A DNA stretch of 8,465 nucleotides from the NCBI GenBank assembly GCA_947475855.1, contig CANJPN010000250.1, positions 1 through 8,465 of the forward strand, read 5' to 3'. The notes beneath the pieces are model-generated. The model was not told the DNA's origin and ran no database searches. It saw nothing but the letters and a program-made list of their open reading frames with translations. How positions within the stretch are numbered: the first letter of the stretch is position 1; each line of letters begins with the position of its first letter. Position numbers and translations under genes: made by a program. The stretch comes from Bradyrhizobiaceae bacterium (GTDB lineage Bacteria > Pseudomonadota > Alphaproteobacteria > Rhizobiales > Hyphomicrobiaceae). Shown piece after piece: positions 1-5,457 of the stretch.

Positions 1-2
1 AC

Positions 3-134
3 GGACTCATCGAGGGCATCAACAGCCTCGTCCAGGCCGCCAAGGCAAAGGCGCGCGGATACCGAAACCGCGAGACATTGAAGGTCGTCACCTACATGAT
101 CGCCGGCAAACTCGATCTCAGGCTACCCACTTGA
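3..134 (+). CDS. ISL3-family transposase, C-terminal fragment (cut by window edge)
   Basis: Reading from position 3, the frame is open to a TGA at 132-134 and encodes 43 residues. It starts GLIEGINSLVQAAKAKARGY and ends AGKLDLRLPT. The NGLIEGINSLVQAAKAKARGY-type block, with the (D)E of the DDE catalytic triad in 'IEGIN', is the conserved C-terminal signature of ISL3 (IS204/IS1001/IS1096/IS1165) DDE transposases, which cut and paste their element by terminal inverted repeats. The tail 'AGKLD' is also usual for the family. The rest of the protein lies upstream of the window, so I cannot say whether the element is intact. Family assignment rests on motif recognition and is fairly sure; the particular IS is not identified. 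Confidence 0.85.
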   Translation, partial: GLIEGINSLVQAAKAKARGYRNRETLKVVTYMIAGKLDLRLPT

Positions 135-149
135 AACGTCGGGGAGCCC
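123..149 (+). repeat. Probable right terminal inverted repeat of the ISL3-family element
   Basis: The segment CTACCCACTTGAAACGTCGG followed by GGAGCCC overlaps the transposase stop codon and ends in GGGAGCCC, i.e. GGGCTCCC read inward from the element's end. ISL3 elements usually have imperfect inverted repeats of about 15-39 bp beginning with GG, often overlapping the end of the transposase gene, and make 8-bp target duplications. The expected duplication on this side would be about 150-157 (TAAGATCA). The left end is outside the window, so the boundary is inferred. Confidence 0.5.
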
Positions 150-631
150 TAAGATCAATGGCTCGCGTGGCCTACGATGGGCTCTTCGAGCCTAGTCAGA
201 TACCCACGCTTGGACCAGCCCGCAGATCGCACCCTGATGTCGTTAGCTTCCGAGCAGCAACGGGCTACAAGGCGGCCGCCTTTCATCCTTTGGGACGTCT
301 CTTCATTGTTGCGGGCGCAACGTCTCAACGCGGTGCAGAAGAACGCGTCCTCCTCGACTGTAACCTTGATCCCCAGCGCAATAACCAGAACGGGCCTTGC
401 TTTCTCTACGCAGTCGACGACCAAGTCGTTCTGCCGAATCGGCTCACGGGTCCAATGACTCCACAATGAACGGCTGGGGCCGGCCGCTGCCCCGAATGAC
501 GTGACAAAATTACAATCCGTATCATGTTGAAATTGCTGGAGCACGACAGCTCCTGGCCCATCGCGTCAGCCTGCGTAGTTCTGCTTTCGGACAGGTTCGC
601 CTGCCCTTGCACAGCACTTCAAAGAGTGGGT

Positions 632-648
632 CCAGGGCTCCGCCCTGG
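632..648. repeat. Perfect GC-rich palindrome CCAGGGC-tcc-GCCCTGG
   Basis: Two perfectly complementary 7-bp arms surround a 3-base loop. The setting (GGGTCCAGGGCTCCGCCCTGG, then TTGGGGAG) resembles the abundant GGGGCTCTGCCCC-type intergenic palindromes of several alphaproteobacterial genomes. It lies about 70-85 bp beyond the 3' end of the minus-strand phosphomannomutase gene, so it could act as a transcript-end hairpin. No T-run follows on either strand, so it is not a classical intrinsic terminator. The structure is certain; the repeat family is from memory. Confidence 0.55.
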
Positions 649-698
649 TTGGGGAGCTCGAGGGGCGAATAGCCACTCGTATCGCGCGGCAGCGGGAT

Positions 699-709
699 CC
701 CCCCCCCCC
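699..709. repeat. 11-base C homopolymer
   Basis: Eleven consecutive C residues lie 9 bp beyond the stop codon of the minus-strand phosphomannomutase gene (a G-run in its mRNA). The run is outside any supported gene, so its length has no coding effect. Homopolymers of this length slip in replication and are often miscounted by sequencers. Confidence 0.9.
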
Positions 710-718
710 ACGCCCACC

Positions 719-2218
719 TCAGATCTTCTGATTGTACTCGCCGACCTCGGGGAACTTGCCCAGCGTCGCGTCGATGTCCGCGAAGATCGCGCGCATATTG
801 GCTTCGGACGTCGGGCTCTCTACGACGACCACCAGCTCGGGCTTGTTCGACGACGCGCGCACGAGACCCCAGGTGCCGTCTTCCAGCACCACGCGGATGC
901 CGTTCACGTCGATCAGGTCGCGCACCTTCTGCCCGGCGATCTTCTCGCCGGCGGCAGCGCGAGCCTTGTATCCCGCGATCACCTTGTCGACGATGCCGTA
1001 CTTCACCTCGTCACCGCAGTGGGGCGACATGGTCGGCGACTGCCACGTCTTCGGCAGTTCGCGCTGCAGGACGGCGAGCGACTTGCCGTGCGCGCGATCG
1101 AGCATGTCGCACACCGCGATCGCCGACACGAGGCCGTCGTCGTAGCCGCGCCCGAGCGGCGGCCGGAAGAAGAAGTGGCCGGACTTCTCGAAGCCCGCGA
1201 GCGCCTTCTTCTCGTTGGTGTAGCGCTTCATGTAGGAGTGGCCGGTCTTCCAGTAGAGCGTCTTGGCGCCGCGCTCGATCAGCACCGGATCGGTCATGAA
1301 GAGGCCGGTCGACTTCACGTCGGCGACGAACACCGCGTTCTTGTGGATCGCGGAGAGATCGCGGGCGAGCATCACGCCGACCTTGTCGGCGAAGATCTCG
1401 TGGCCCTCGTTGTCGACGACGCCGCAACGGTCGCTGTCGCCGTCGAAGCCCAGGCCCACGTCCGCCTTGTGCTTGACCACCGCTTCCGCGATGGCGTGCA
1501 GCATCTTCATATCTTCGGGGTTGGGATTGTAGCGCGGGAAGGAGTGATCGAGCTCGCAGTCGAGCTGCACCACCTCGCAGCCGAGCCTCTCCAGCACCTG
1601 CGGTGCGAACGCGCCCGCTGTGCCGTTGCCGCAAGCGGCGACGACCTTCAGCGGGTGCTTCAGCTTCGCGCGATTGACGAGATCGTCCATGTAGCGCTGG
1701 CCGATGTCGGCAACGAAGCGATAGCTGCCGCCGGGCTTCGTCGAATACTTGCCGGCGAGCACGATTTCCTTGAGGGCCGTCATGTCTTCCGGCCCGAACG
1801 TCAGCGGGCGGTCGAGACCCATTTTGATGCCGGTCCAGCCGTTGTCGTTGTGGCTCGCGGTGACCATCGCGACGCCTTCGACGTCGAGCGCGAACTGGGC
1901 GAAATAGGCCATCGGCGACAACGCGAGACCGATGTCGTGGACCTCGAAGCCGCCCCCCAGGAGGCCTACCATCAGGGCCTGCTTGACGCTCGCGGAGTAC
2001 CAACGGAAGTCGTGTCCGACGACGATGCGCTTCTTGACGCCGCGCTCGTCGAACAACTGGGCGAGGCCCAGGCCGACCGCGTTGAGACCCATCAGGTTGA
2101 TTTCTTCGGGGAACAGCCAGCGGGCATCGTATTCGCGGAAGCCCGTGGGCTTGACCAGGGGAAGGCTTTCGAAGGCAGCCGTGTTCGGCTTGAGGTCGGC
2201 GCGCGGCTTGGGCAGCAT
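719..2218 (-). CDS. Phosphomannomutase/phosphoglucomutase (alpha-D-phosphohexomutase family)
   Basis: This cytoplasmic enzyme interconverts hexose 6-phosphate and 1-phosphate (mannose and/or glucose), supplying GDP-mannose or UDP-glucose precursors for surface polysaccharides. The 499-residue protein matches the usual length. Visible landmarks, in order: N-terminal GFREYDARW; catalytic phosphoserine loop TASHNDNG (Ser about 122); Mg-binding loop DGDSDR (259-264); sugar-face loops GHSYMKR (326-332) and GFEKSGHFFF (342-351); phosphate-binding loop VRASSNKPELV (453-463), with Asn where many members have Thr. All catalytic elements are intact. I chose the ATG at 2216-2218 because GGGGA lies 5 bases upstream and homologues start like MLPKP; an in-frame TTG 12 codons upstream lacks such support. 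Related genes are called manB, algC or noeK; substrate preference cannot be read from the sequence, so I give no symbol. It appears monocistronic. Confidence 0.93.
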   Translation of the reverse strand: MLPKPRADLKPNTAAFESLPLVKPTGFREYDARWLFPEEINLMGLNAVGLGLAQLFDERGVKKRIVVGHDFRWYSASVKQALMVGLLGGGFEVHDIGLALSPMAYFAQFALDVEGVAMVTASHNDNGWTGIKMGLDRPLTFGPEDMTALKEIVLAGKYSTKPGGSYRFVADIGQRYMDDLVNRAKLKHPLKVVAACGNGTAGAFAPQVLERLGCEVVQLDCELDHSFPRYNPNPEDMKMLHAIAEAVVKHKADVGLGFDGDSDRCGVVDNEGHEIFADKVGVMLARDLSAIHKNAVFVADVKSTGLFMTDPVLIERGAKTLYWKTGHSYMKRYTNEKKALAGFEKSGHFFFRPPLGRGYDDGLVSAIAVCDMLDRAHGKSLAVLQRELPKTWQSPTMSPHCGDEVKYGIVDKVIAGYKARAAAGEKIAGQKVRDLIDVNGIRVVLEDGTWGLVRASSNKPELVVVVESPTSEANMRAIFADIDATLGKFPEVGEYNQKI

Positions 2219-2273
2219 GGCAATCCCCGTAAGTCGGTTCGTCTGTTGTCGCAACGGGTTCTACTCGGCCGCA

Positions 2274-2303
2274 CTTAAATGGCCAATGAACCAGATGGTT
2301 CAA
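2274..2303 (-). promoter_or_regulatory. Candidate sigma70-type promoter of the phosphomannomutase gene
   Basis: On the minus strand, TTGAAC (2298-2303) and TTTAAG (2274-2279) are 18 bases apart. Each matches the -35 or -10 consensus at 4 of 6 positions. Transcription would start near 2266 and give a leader of roughly 48 bases ahead of the GGGGA ribosome binding site. The -35 box lies inside the 2287-2302 palindrome. This is a weak consensus match supported mainly by position. Confidence 0.3.
2287..2302. promoter_or_regulatory. Perfect palindrome TGAACCA-ga-TGGTTCA, candidate operator
   Basis: Seven-base arms are fully complementary around a 2-base centre, in the intergenic region 69-84 bp upstream of the phosphomannomutase ATG. 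It overlaps the candidate -35 box and spacer. Size, symmetry and place fit a binding site for a dimeric helix-turn-helix repressor (TetR-like operators often have this form). No regulator gene is visible in the window, so the cognate protein is unknown. The symmetry is seen; the function is inferred. Confidence 0.4.
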
Positions 2304-2467
2304 TCGCGAAGATCGTTAGTTTGTTCGGTTAGCAGCGAATATCGCTGGCAGCAAAATAAAGAGATTTGAAACAGGAACGTAGTTCAATTCCAAGATTGAG
2401 GTCCCCAGCCATGGTGTATCCGGCAGGAGGCATGCCCTCGTGCCCGTTGGCGATAAGCGGGAACAGC

Positions 2468-3049
2468 CTATTCTTCCAGCAGCAGCGTGCCGCGCTTGAG
2501 TTCGGCCCGGGACAGTCGGCCAAGGAACGTCATGCCGAGCAGCGTGCCGTTGAGACGGCCGGGCTCGGAGACGGCACCCTTCACATCCCGCACGGTAATG
2601 CCGCCGATAGAGATAGAATCTATAGTTACCGGTGCAACCTTGGCCTGACCATTGGCGGTGTTGACCCGGTGGGTGAAATCGGACGGCCTGACGAAAATGC
2701 CGGCGCGCTGCGCATCTTCCCAGGTCAGCGCCACGATGGAGGCGCCAGTATCGACCATCACGTCGATGGAACTGCCGTTGATCTGCGCCATGGTGCTGAA
2801 ATGACCGATGTGGTCGGCCCTCAGCTCGACGGTGCTGCCGCTGGTCGATTGAGCCGGGTCCGCCTGTGTATCCTCGGCTTGTGGCCGGGCGGCGGCTGCA
2901 ACCTCGTCGGGATTGGGAACGCCGAGTACCCACCGGCCAGCCGCTCGGAGATCGTTGTAATAGACGACCGAGCCGACGATGCAGAGGGCGAAGAAGGTCC
3001 ATCCGGCCACGATGTTGGCGGCATGGCCAAGTGTAGACGTATTCGACAT
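2468..3049 (-). CDS. Retropepsin-like aspartic protease, second copy (TIGR02281-type, single TM)
   Basis: A 193-residue protein with one hydrophobic segment (about 13-31), a Pro/Ala/Gln-rich linker (about 45-72) and a C-terminal retropepsin domain. The catalytic motif is VDTGAS (Asp about 100). The LLGMTFL (170-176) segment matches the hydrophobic-hydrophobic-Gly element of retroviral-type aspartic proteases, which work as homodimers with one Asp per subunit. It is probably anchored in the inner membrane with the protease domain on one face. The start ATG (3047-3049) has GGAG 7 bases upstream. It lies 56 bp downstream of the larger homologue on the same strand and shares DTGAS, TANG and LLGxxFL with it, so it looks like a diverged tandem duplicate that lost two membrane segments. 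Substrates are unknown. Confidence 0.82.
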   Translation of the reverse strand: MSNTSTLGHAANIVAGWTFFALCIVGSVVYYNDLRAAGRWVLGVPNPDEVAAAARPQAEDTQADPAQSTSGSTVELRADHIGHFSTMAQINGSSIDVMVDTGASIVALTWEDAQRAGIFVRPSDFTHRVNTANGQAKVAPVTIDSISIGGITVRDVKGAVSEPGRLNGTLLGMTFLGRLSRAELKRGTLLLEE

Positions 3050-3105
3050 TGGCAGGCTCCGCGCGGCACAAAGGAGGCGCCGAGTGAAGACCGAATTCCC
3101 CAGCG

Positions 3106-3810
3106 TCAGCCCCTAAGGGTCAAAAAGTCACCCGAGAATTCATAAGAGCGTAATCGCCTTAAGAAACTTATACCGAGCAGGCTTTCCTTGAGGGCTCCAG
3201 GGCGCGCGACGAGGGCGTCTACGCCGTCCAGAACGATGTTGCCGATGGCGACCTGGTTGAGGCGTACTGCGGCGGCGTAGGCGAGACCGTTCGCGGTTTG
3301 CACTGGCACCGTGTACGACAACCTGTCGATATCGAGGCCGATCGATTTGGCGTCGGCGGCGCGCAATACCACCGTCGAGGCACCGGTATCGATCAGGGCC
3401 GCGACCGAAGTGCCCCCCATGCTGACGCGCGCCACGAAGTGACCGTCGCTGCGCCGTTTGATTTTGACGGCCAATTCGCCGGACTGGCGCGGCTCGGCGC
3501 TGAGCGGCTCACCTGGCGGCAGCAGGTCTCCCGTCACCCGGTGGGCAAATTCGACGACATCGGATTTGTAGGTATAGCCGCCGGCGATACCGGCAATAGC
3601 GGCAGCGCTCACCGCAGCGGTTCGGGCGAGCTTGCCCAGTCCGCCCCGGTAGCCCGCGAGCACGGATGTGCCGATGAACGCGAGCAGGGTGAAACCGATC
3701 AGGAGGCTGGCGAACTGGCCCTCGTCCACGCCCAGCAGTAGTTGGCCTTCCTGGCGGAACACCAATGCGGTGCCACCGACGATCACCGCAATCAGCGGAA
3801 GCCACTTCAT
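3106..3810 (-). CDS. Membrane-anchored retropepsin-like aspartic protease (TIGR02281 family)
   Basis: A 234-residue protein. Hydrophobic segments lie at about 3-18, 33-54 and 62-80, followed by a linker rich in charged and proline residues and a C-terminal retropepsin domain with catalytic LIDTGAS (Asp 141). The TANG turn (172-175) and LLGISFL (211-217) complete the fold. Three N-terminal membrane segments and this length are typical of alphaproteobacterial TIGR02281-type proteins. As in retroviral proteases, two subunits should share one active site. The ATG (3808-3810) overlaps the stop of the upstream DUF1289 gene as ATGA, which indicates translational coupling; an AGG lies about 10 bases upstream. 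Function in the cell is not established for the family; protein processing at the inner membrane is an inference. Confidence 0.88.
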   Translation of the reverse strand: MKWLPLIAVIVGGTALVFRQEGQLLLGVDEGQFASLLIGFTLLAFIGTSVLAGYRGGLGKLARTAAVSAAAIAGIAGGYTYKSDVVEFAHRVTGDLLPPGEPLSAEPRQSGELAVKIKRRSDGHFVARVSMGGTSVAALIDTGASTVVLRAADAKSIGLDIDRLSYTVPVQTANGLAYAAAVRLNQVAIGNIVLDGVDALVARPGALKESLLGISFLRRLRSYEFSGDFLTLRG

Positions 3811-4034
3811 TCCGCGTCTACCTTCTTACAGCCTGCCCCTATCCGCTCGCGCAGCATCGCCATGATCCGCCGCCGGTCACCGCGGCTCATAGTGCTCCAA
3901 GTGGCGATTTCAGCAAGGCTGCGGCCGCACCCTGTGCACAACCGCGTCGCCTGGTCGATCTCGCATACCTTGACGCAAGGGGTTTCGATGTCTGCTTTCC
4001 CGAGAGAATTGCCTGTGCGGCTTGCCATAGCCAT
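3807..4034 (-). CDS. DUF1289 domain-containing small cysteine-rich protein
   Basis: A small protein (75 residues from the ATG at 4032-4034) with the DUF1289 core. ETPCVKVC (Cys 20, 24) and LCTGCGRSLAEI (Cys 33, 36) give a CxxxC plus CxxC set likely to bind a metal or Fe-S cluster, followed by ATWSTMSRGDRRRIM and an arginine-rich helix. Biochemical function is unknown. The start is uncertain: the frame stays open upstream to 4337, other ATGs lie at 4028 and 4088, and the best Shine-Dalgarno-like AGGA is 15 bases before 4034. The longer upstream translation looks non-coding. It is first in a minus-strand operon with the retropepsins, overlapping the next gene by 4 bases. Confidence 0.8.
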   Translation of the reverse strand: MAMASRTGNSLGKADIETPCVKVCEIDQATRLCTGCGRSLAEIATWSTMSRGDRRRIMAMLRERIGAGCKKVDAE

Positions 4035-4260
4035 GGTTGATAAAGGGTTTCCTGCCGAGGCCGGGCGAGCTGGATGCCGAGCCTTCATTTCGCTGACATA
4101 TTGGCAAAGCTGATGCAAAACAGCAATTTGAATGCGAGTTGCCCGCTGGAGAATTTCTTTGTCTCCCCTGGTTGCGTCTCCGCTGGCCGCGGGTACTGAC
4201 AGGGACGTAGATTGGTCTGGGCCAGTGCAGGGCCGCCAATGCACCGAACGAGGGACGATG

Positions 4261-5364
4261 ATGACCACTCTGTCCGCCGACAGGCGTGCGCGCCTGGGCG
4301 AGGCGATGCGCAACGAAGGGATTGACGCCCTCGTCATCTGTGGAACGTCCTGGCAGGAGGCCTATCTGCGCTATGTCGCCGATTTCGGCATTCTCGAAGG
4401 CAACGGTCTTGCGATCCTAACGGCGGACGGCCGCTGCCGGATGTGGCTGGAGAGCGTCGCGGACTGGGAGCGCGCCCAGACGGAAGCCAAGGGCACCGAG
4501 GTCCATTTCGCGCGCGATATGGCCAAGGCCGTGACAGGCGAGATCCAGGCGATCGCCAACCAGAAGGTCGCCGTCACGCCGCGTCATCTGATGCCGGCGT
4601 GGCTCGCCAAGGCCGAACCCGAGCGTCGCTTGCGCCTCGACGATGCCGGCCCGTTGATCGAACGGCTCTTCATGATCAAGATGCCCGGTGAACTGGACGC
4701 CATCCGACGCGCCGCCGCGCTCGCCGACGATGGGTACGCCTACTTCATGGAAGTGGCGCGGCCTGGACGGACCCAGTTCGAGGTCGTCGCCGATGTCGAG
4801 GCGTTCCTGCGGGCCAAGGGTTCCGCCGACAACTTCCAGATCATCGGCTCCGGCCGCGCCGATGTTCGGGGCATGACCCCACCGTCGGAACGCAAGCTCG
4901 CCGTCGGCGATATGGTGACGACCGAGCTTACGCCCGCCATCGACGGCTATTTCGCGCAGATCTGCCGGACCATGGTGCTGGGCCGGGCCGACCAGACGCA
5001 GAAGAAGGCTTTCGCCATTTGGCTGGAGTCGATGGAAGCCGGCATCGCGGCGGTGCGCGCCGGGGTGACCGCGGCCGACATCGCCCGTGCGGAGAACGAC
5101 GTGTTCCGCAAATACGGCCTGGGCGACTACGTGACGTCGAAGTACACCCGCGTGCGCGGCCACGGCCTTGGCCTCATGCCCGACATGCGGCCCGCCATTC
5201 TGGAAGACGTGGACGTCGTCCTCGAGACCGGCATGACCATCATCGTCCATCCCAACACTTACCACCCCGAAGCCGGCTACATGGTGCTGGGTGATGTCGT
5301 TGTCGTCGGCGACACCGGCTGCGAAGTGCTGACGCGTACTCCGCGTCGGTTGTTCGAAGTTTGA
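4261..5364 (+). CDS. M24/creatinase-fold protein with altered metal site, copy A
   Basis: A 367-residue protein with the two-domain creatinase/aminopeptidase P layout: N-terminal creatinase-N domain (about 5-135) and C-terminal pita-bread domain (about 142-360). Family landmarks are FMIKMPGELDAIRRAA, IIGSGRAD, DGYFAQICRT, VRGHGLGL and LETGMTIIVHPN. Aligned by eye to E. coli PepP, the five metal ligands D-D-H-E-E become Glu 222, Gln 233, His 301, His 330 and Gly 344; only the His is kept. The proton-shuttle His before the first ligand is Met or Thr (205-206). It is therefore probably not a classical Mn-dependent Xaa-Pro aminopeptidase; it could be a metal-free hydrolase, as creatinase is, or a binding protein. 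AGGG (4251-4254) favours the ATG at 4261 over the one at 4258. It is followed 93 bp later by a second M24-like gene. Confidence 0.87.
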   Translation: MTTLSADRRARLGEAMRNEGIDALVICGTSWQEAYLRYVADFGILEGNGLAILTADGRCRMWLESVADWERAQTEAKGTEVHFARDMAKAVTGEIQAIANQKVAVTPRHLMPAWLAKAEPERRLRLDDAGPLIERLFMIKMPGELDAIRRAAALADDGYAYFMEVARPGRTQFEVVADVEAFLRAKGSADNFQIIGSGRADVRGMTPPSERKLAVGDMVTTELTPAIDGYFAQICRTMVLGRADQTQKKAFAIWLESMEAGIAAVRAGVTAADIARAENDVFRKYGLGDYVTSKYTRVRGHGLGLMPDMRPAILEDVDVVLETGMTIIVHPNTYHPEAGYMVLGDVVVVGDTGCEVLTRTPRRLFEV

Positions 5365-5369
5365 AGAGA

Positions 5370-5437
5370 AGGCAGCAGGCATCAGGAACTCGGACAGCAG
5401 TGACACCGAGTTCCTGCTGCCTGAGTTCCGGCTGCCT
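5370..5437. repeat. Intercistronic hairpin and tandem repeat cluster
   Basis: A long inverted repeat fills the gap between the two M24-like genes. AGGAACTCGG (5384-5393) pairs with CCGAGTTCCT (5406-5415) around a 12-base loop. Beyond a 7-base bulge (5377-5383), AGGCAGC (5370-5376) pairs with GCTGCCT (5416-5422). The right arm unit GAGTTCCTGCTGCCT (5408-5422) is repeated head to tail at 5423-5437 with 14 of 15 bases identical. There is no T-run after the stem, so it is more likely an mRNA-stabilising or attenuating stem, or a mobile repeat remnant, than a terminator. Confidence 0.8.
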
Positions 5438-5442
5438 CGATT

Positions 5443-5457
5443 GAGGAGAGGGAGAAG
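5443..5457 (+). promoter_or_regulatory. Purine-rich ribosome binding site of M24-like copy B
   Basis: GAGGAGAGGGAGAAG lies immediately before the ATG at 5458. It offers two Shine-Dalgarno cores (GAGGAG 9 bases away and AGGGAG 3 bases away). It begins just after the intercistronic repeat cluster and remains free of the hairpin. It fixes the start of the downstream gene well. Confidence 0.7.

Larger units (their letters stand above)
150..718. other. Gene-free stretch between the IS end and the phosphomannomutase gene
   Basis: I see no gene here that I can support. Open frames of 129 codons (minus, 155-544) and 112 and 93 codons (plus) overlap each other, and none has a recognisable domain. The minus frame would start at a GTG (542-544) with an AGGAG five bases upstream, so a small protein cannot be excluded. 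The stretch also holds a GC-rich imperfect inverted repeat near 476-493 (GGGGC, eight bases, GCCCC), the perfect hairpin at 632-648 and the poly-C run at 699-709. It could be decayed mobile-element flank. Confidence 0.5.

Noticed and set aside
524..2278. 584-codon plus-strand open frame
   Set aside because: It is exactly antisense to the phosphomannomutase, whose motifs are complete; the plus translation is His/Asp/Val-rich with no domain, as expected of a high-GC shadow frame.
1011..2303. 430-codon minus-strand frame in another register
   Set aside because: Arg/Ala-rich translation overlapping the phosphomannomutase in a shifted frame; no recognisable domain.
4035..4260. Divergent promoter between the DUF1289 and M24-like genes
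   Set aside because: A promoter must exist near here, but the best minus-strand candidate (TTGCTG, 17 bases, CAATAT) matches the -10 consensus at only 3 of 6 positions; I found nothing better on the plus strand.
4034..4337. N-terminal extension of the DUF1289 gene to 4337
   Set aside because: The extra 101 residues have no domain, overlap the divergent M24 gene start, and family members are usually short.
5370..5437. Intrinsic terminator between the M24-like genes
   Set aside because: The hairpin is strong but no T-run follows; a purine-rich ribosome binding site comes next.
5370..5437. CRISPR-like repeat array
   Set aside because: The units are 15 bp, adjacent without spacers, and one is inverted; no cas genes are present.
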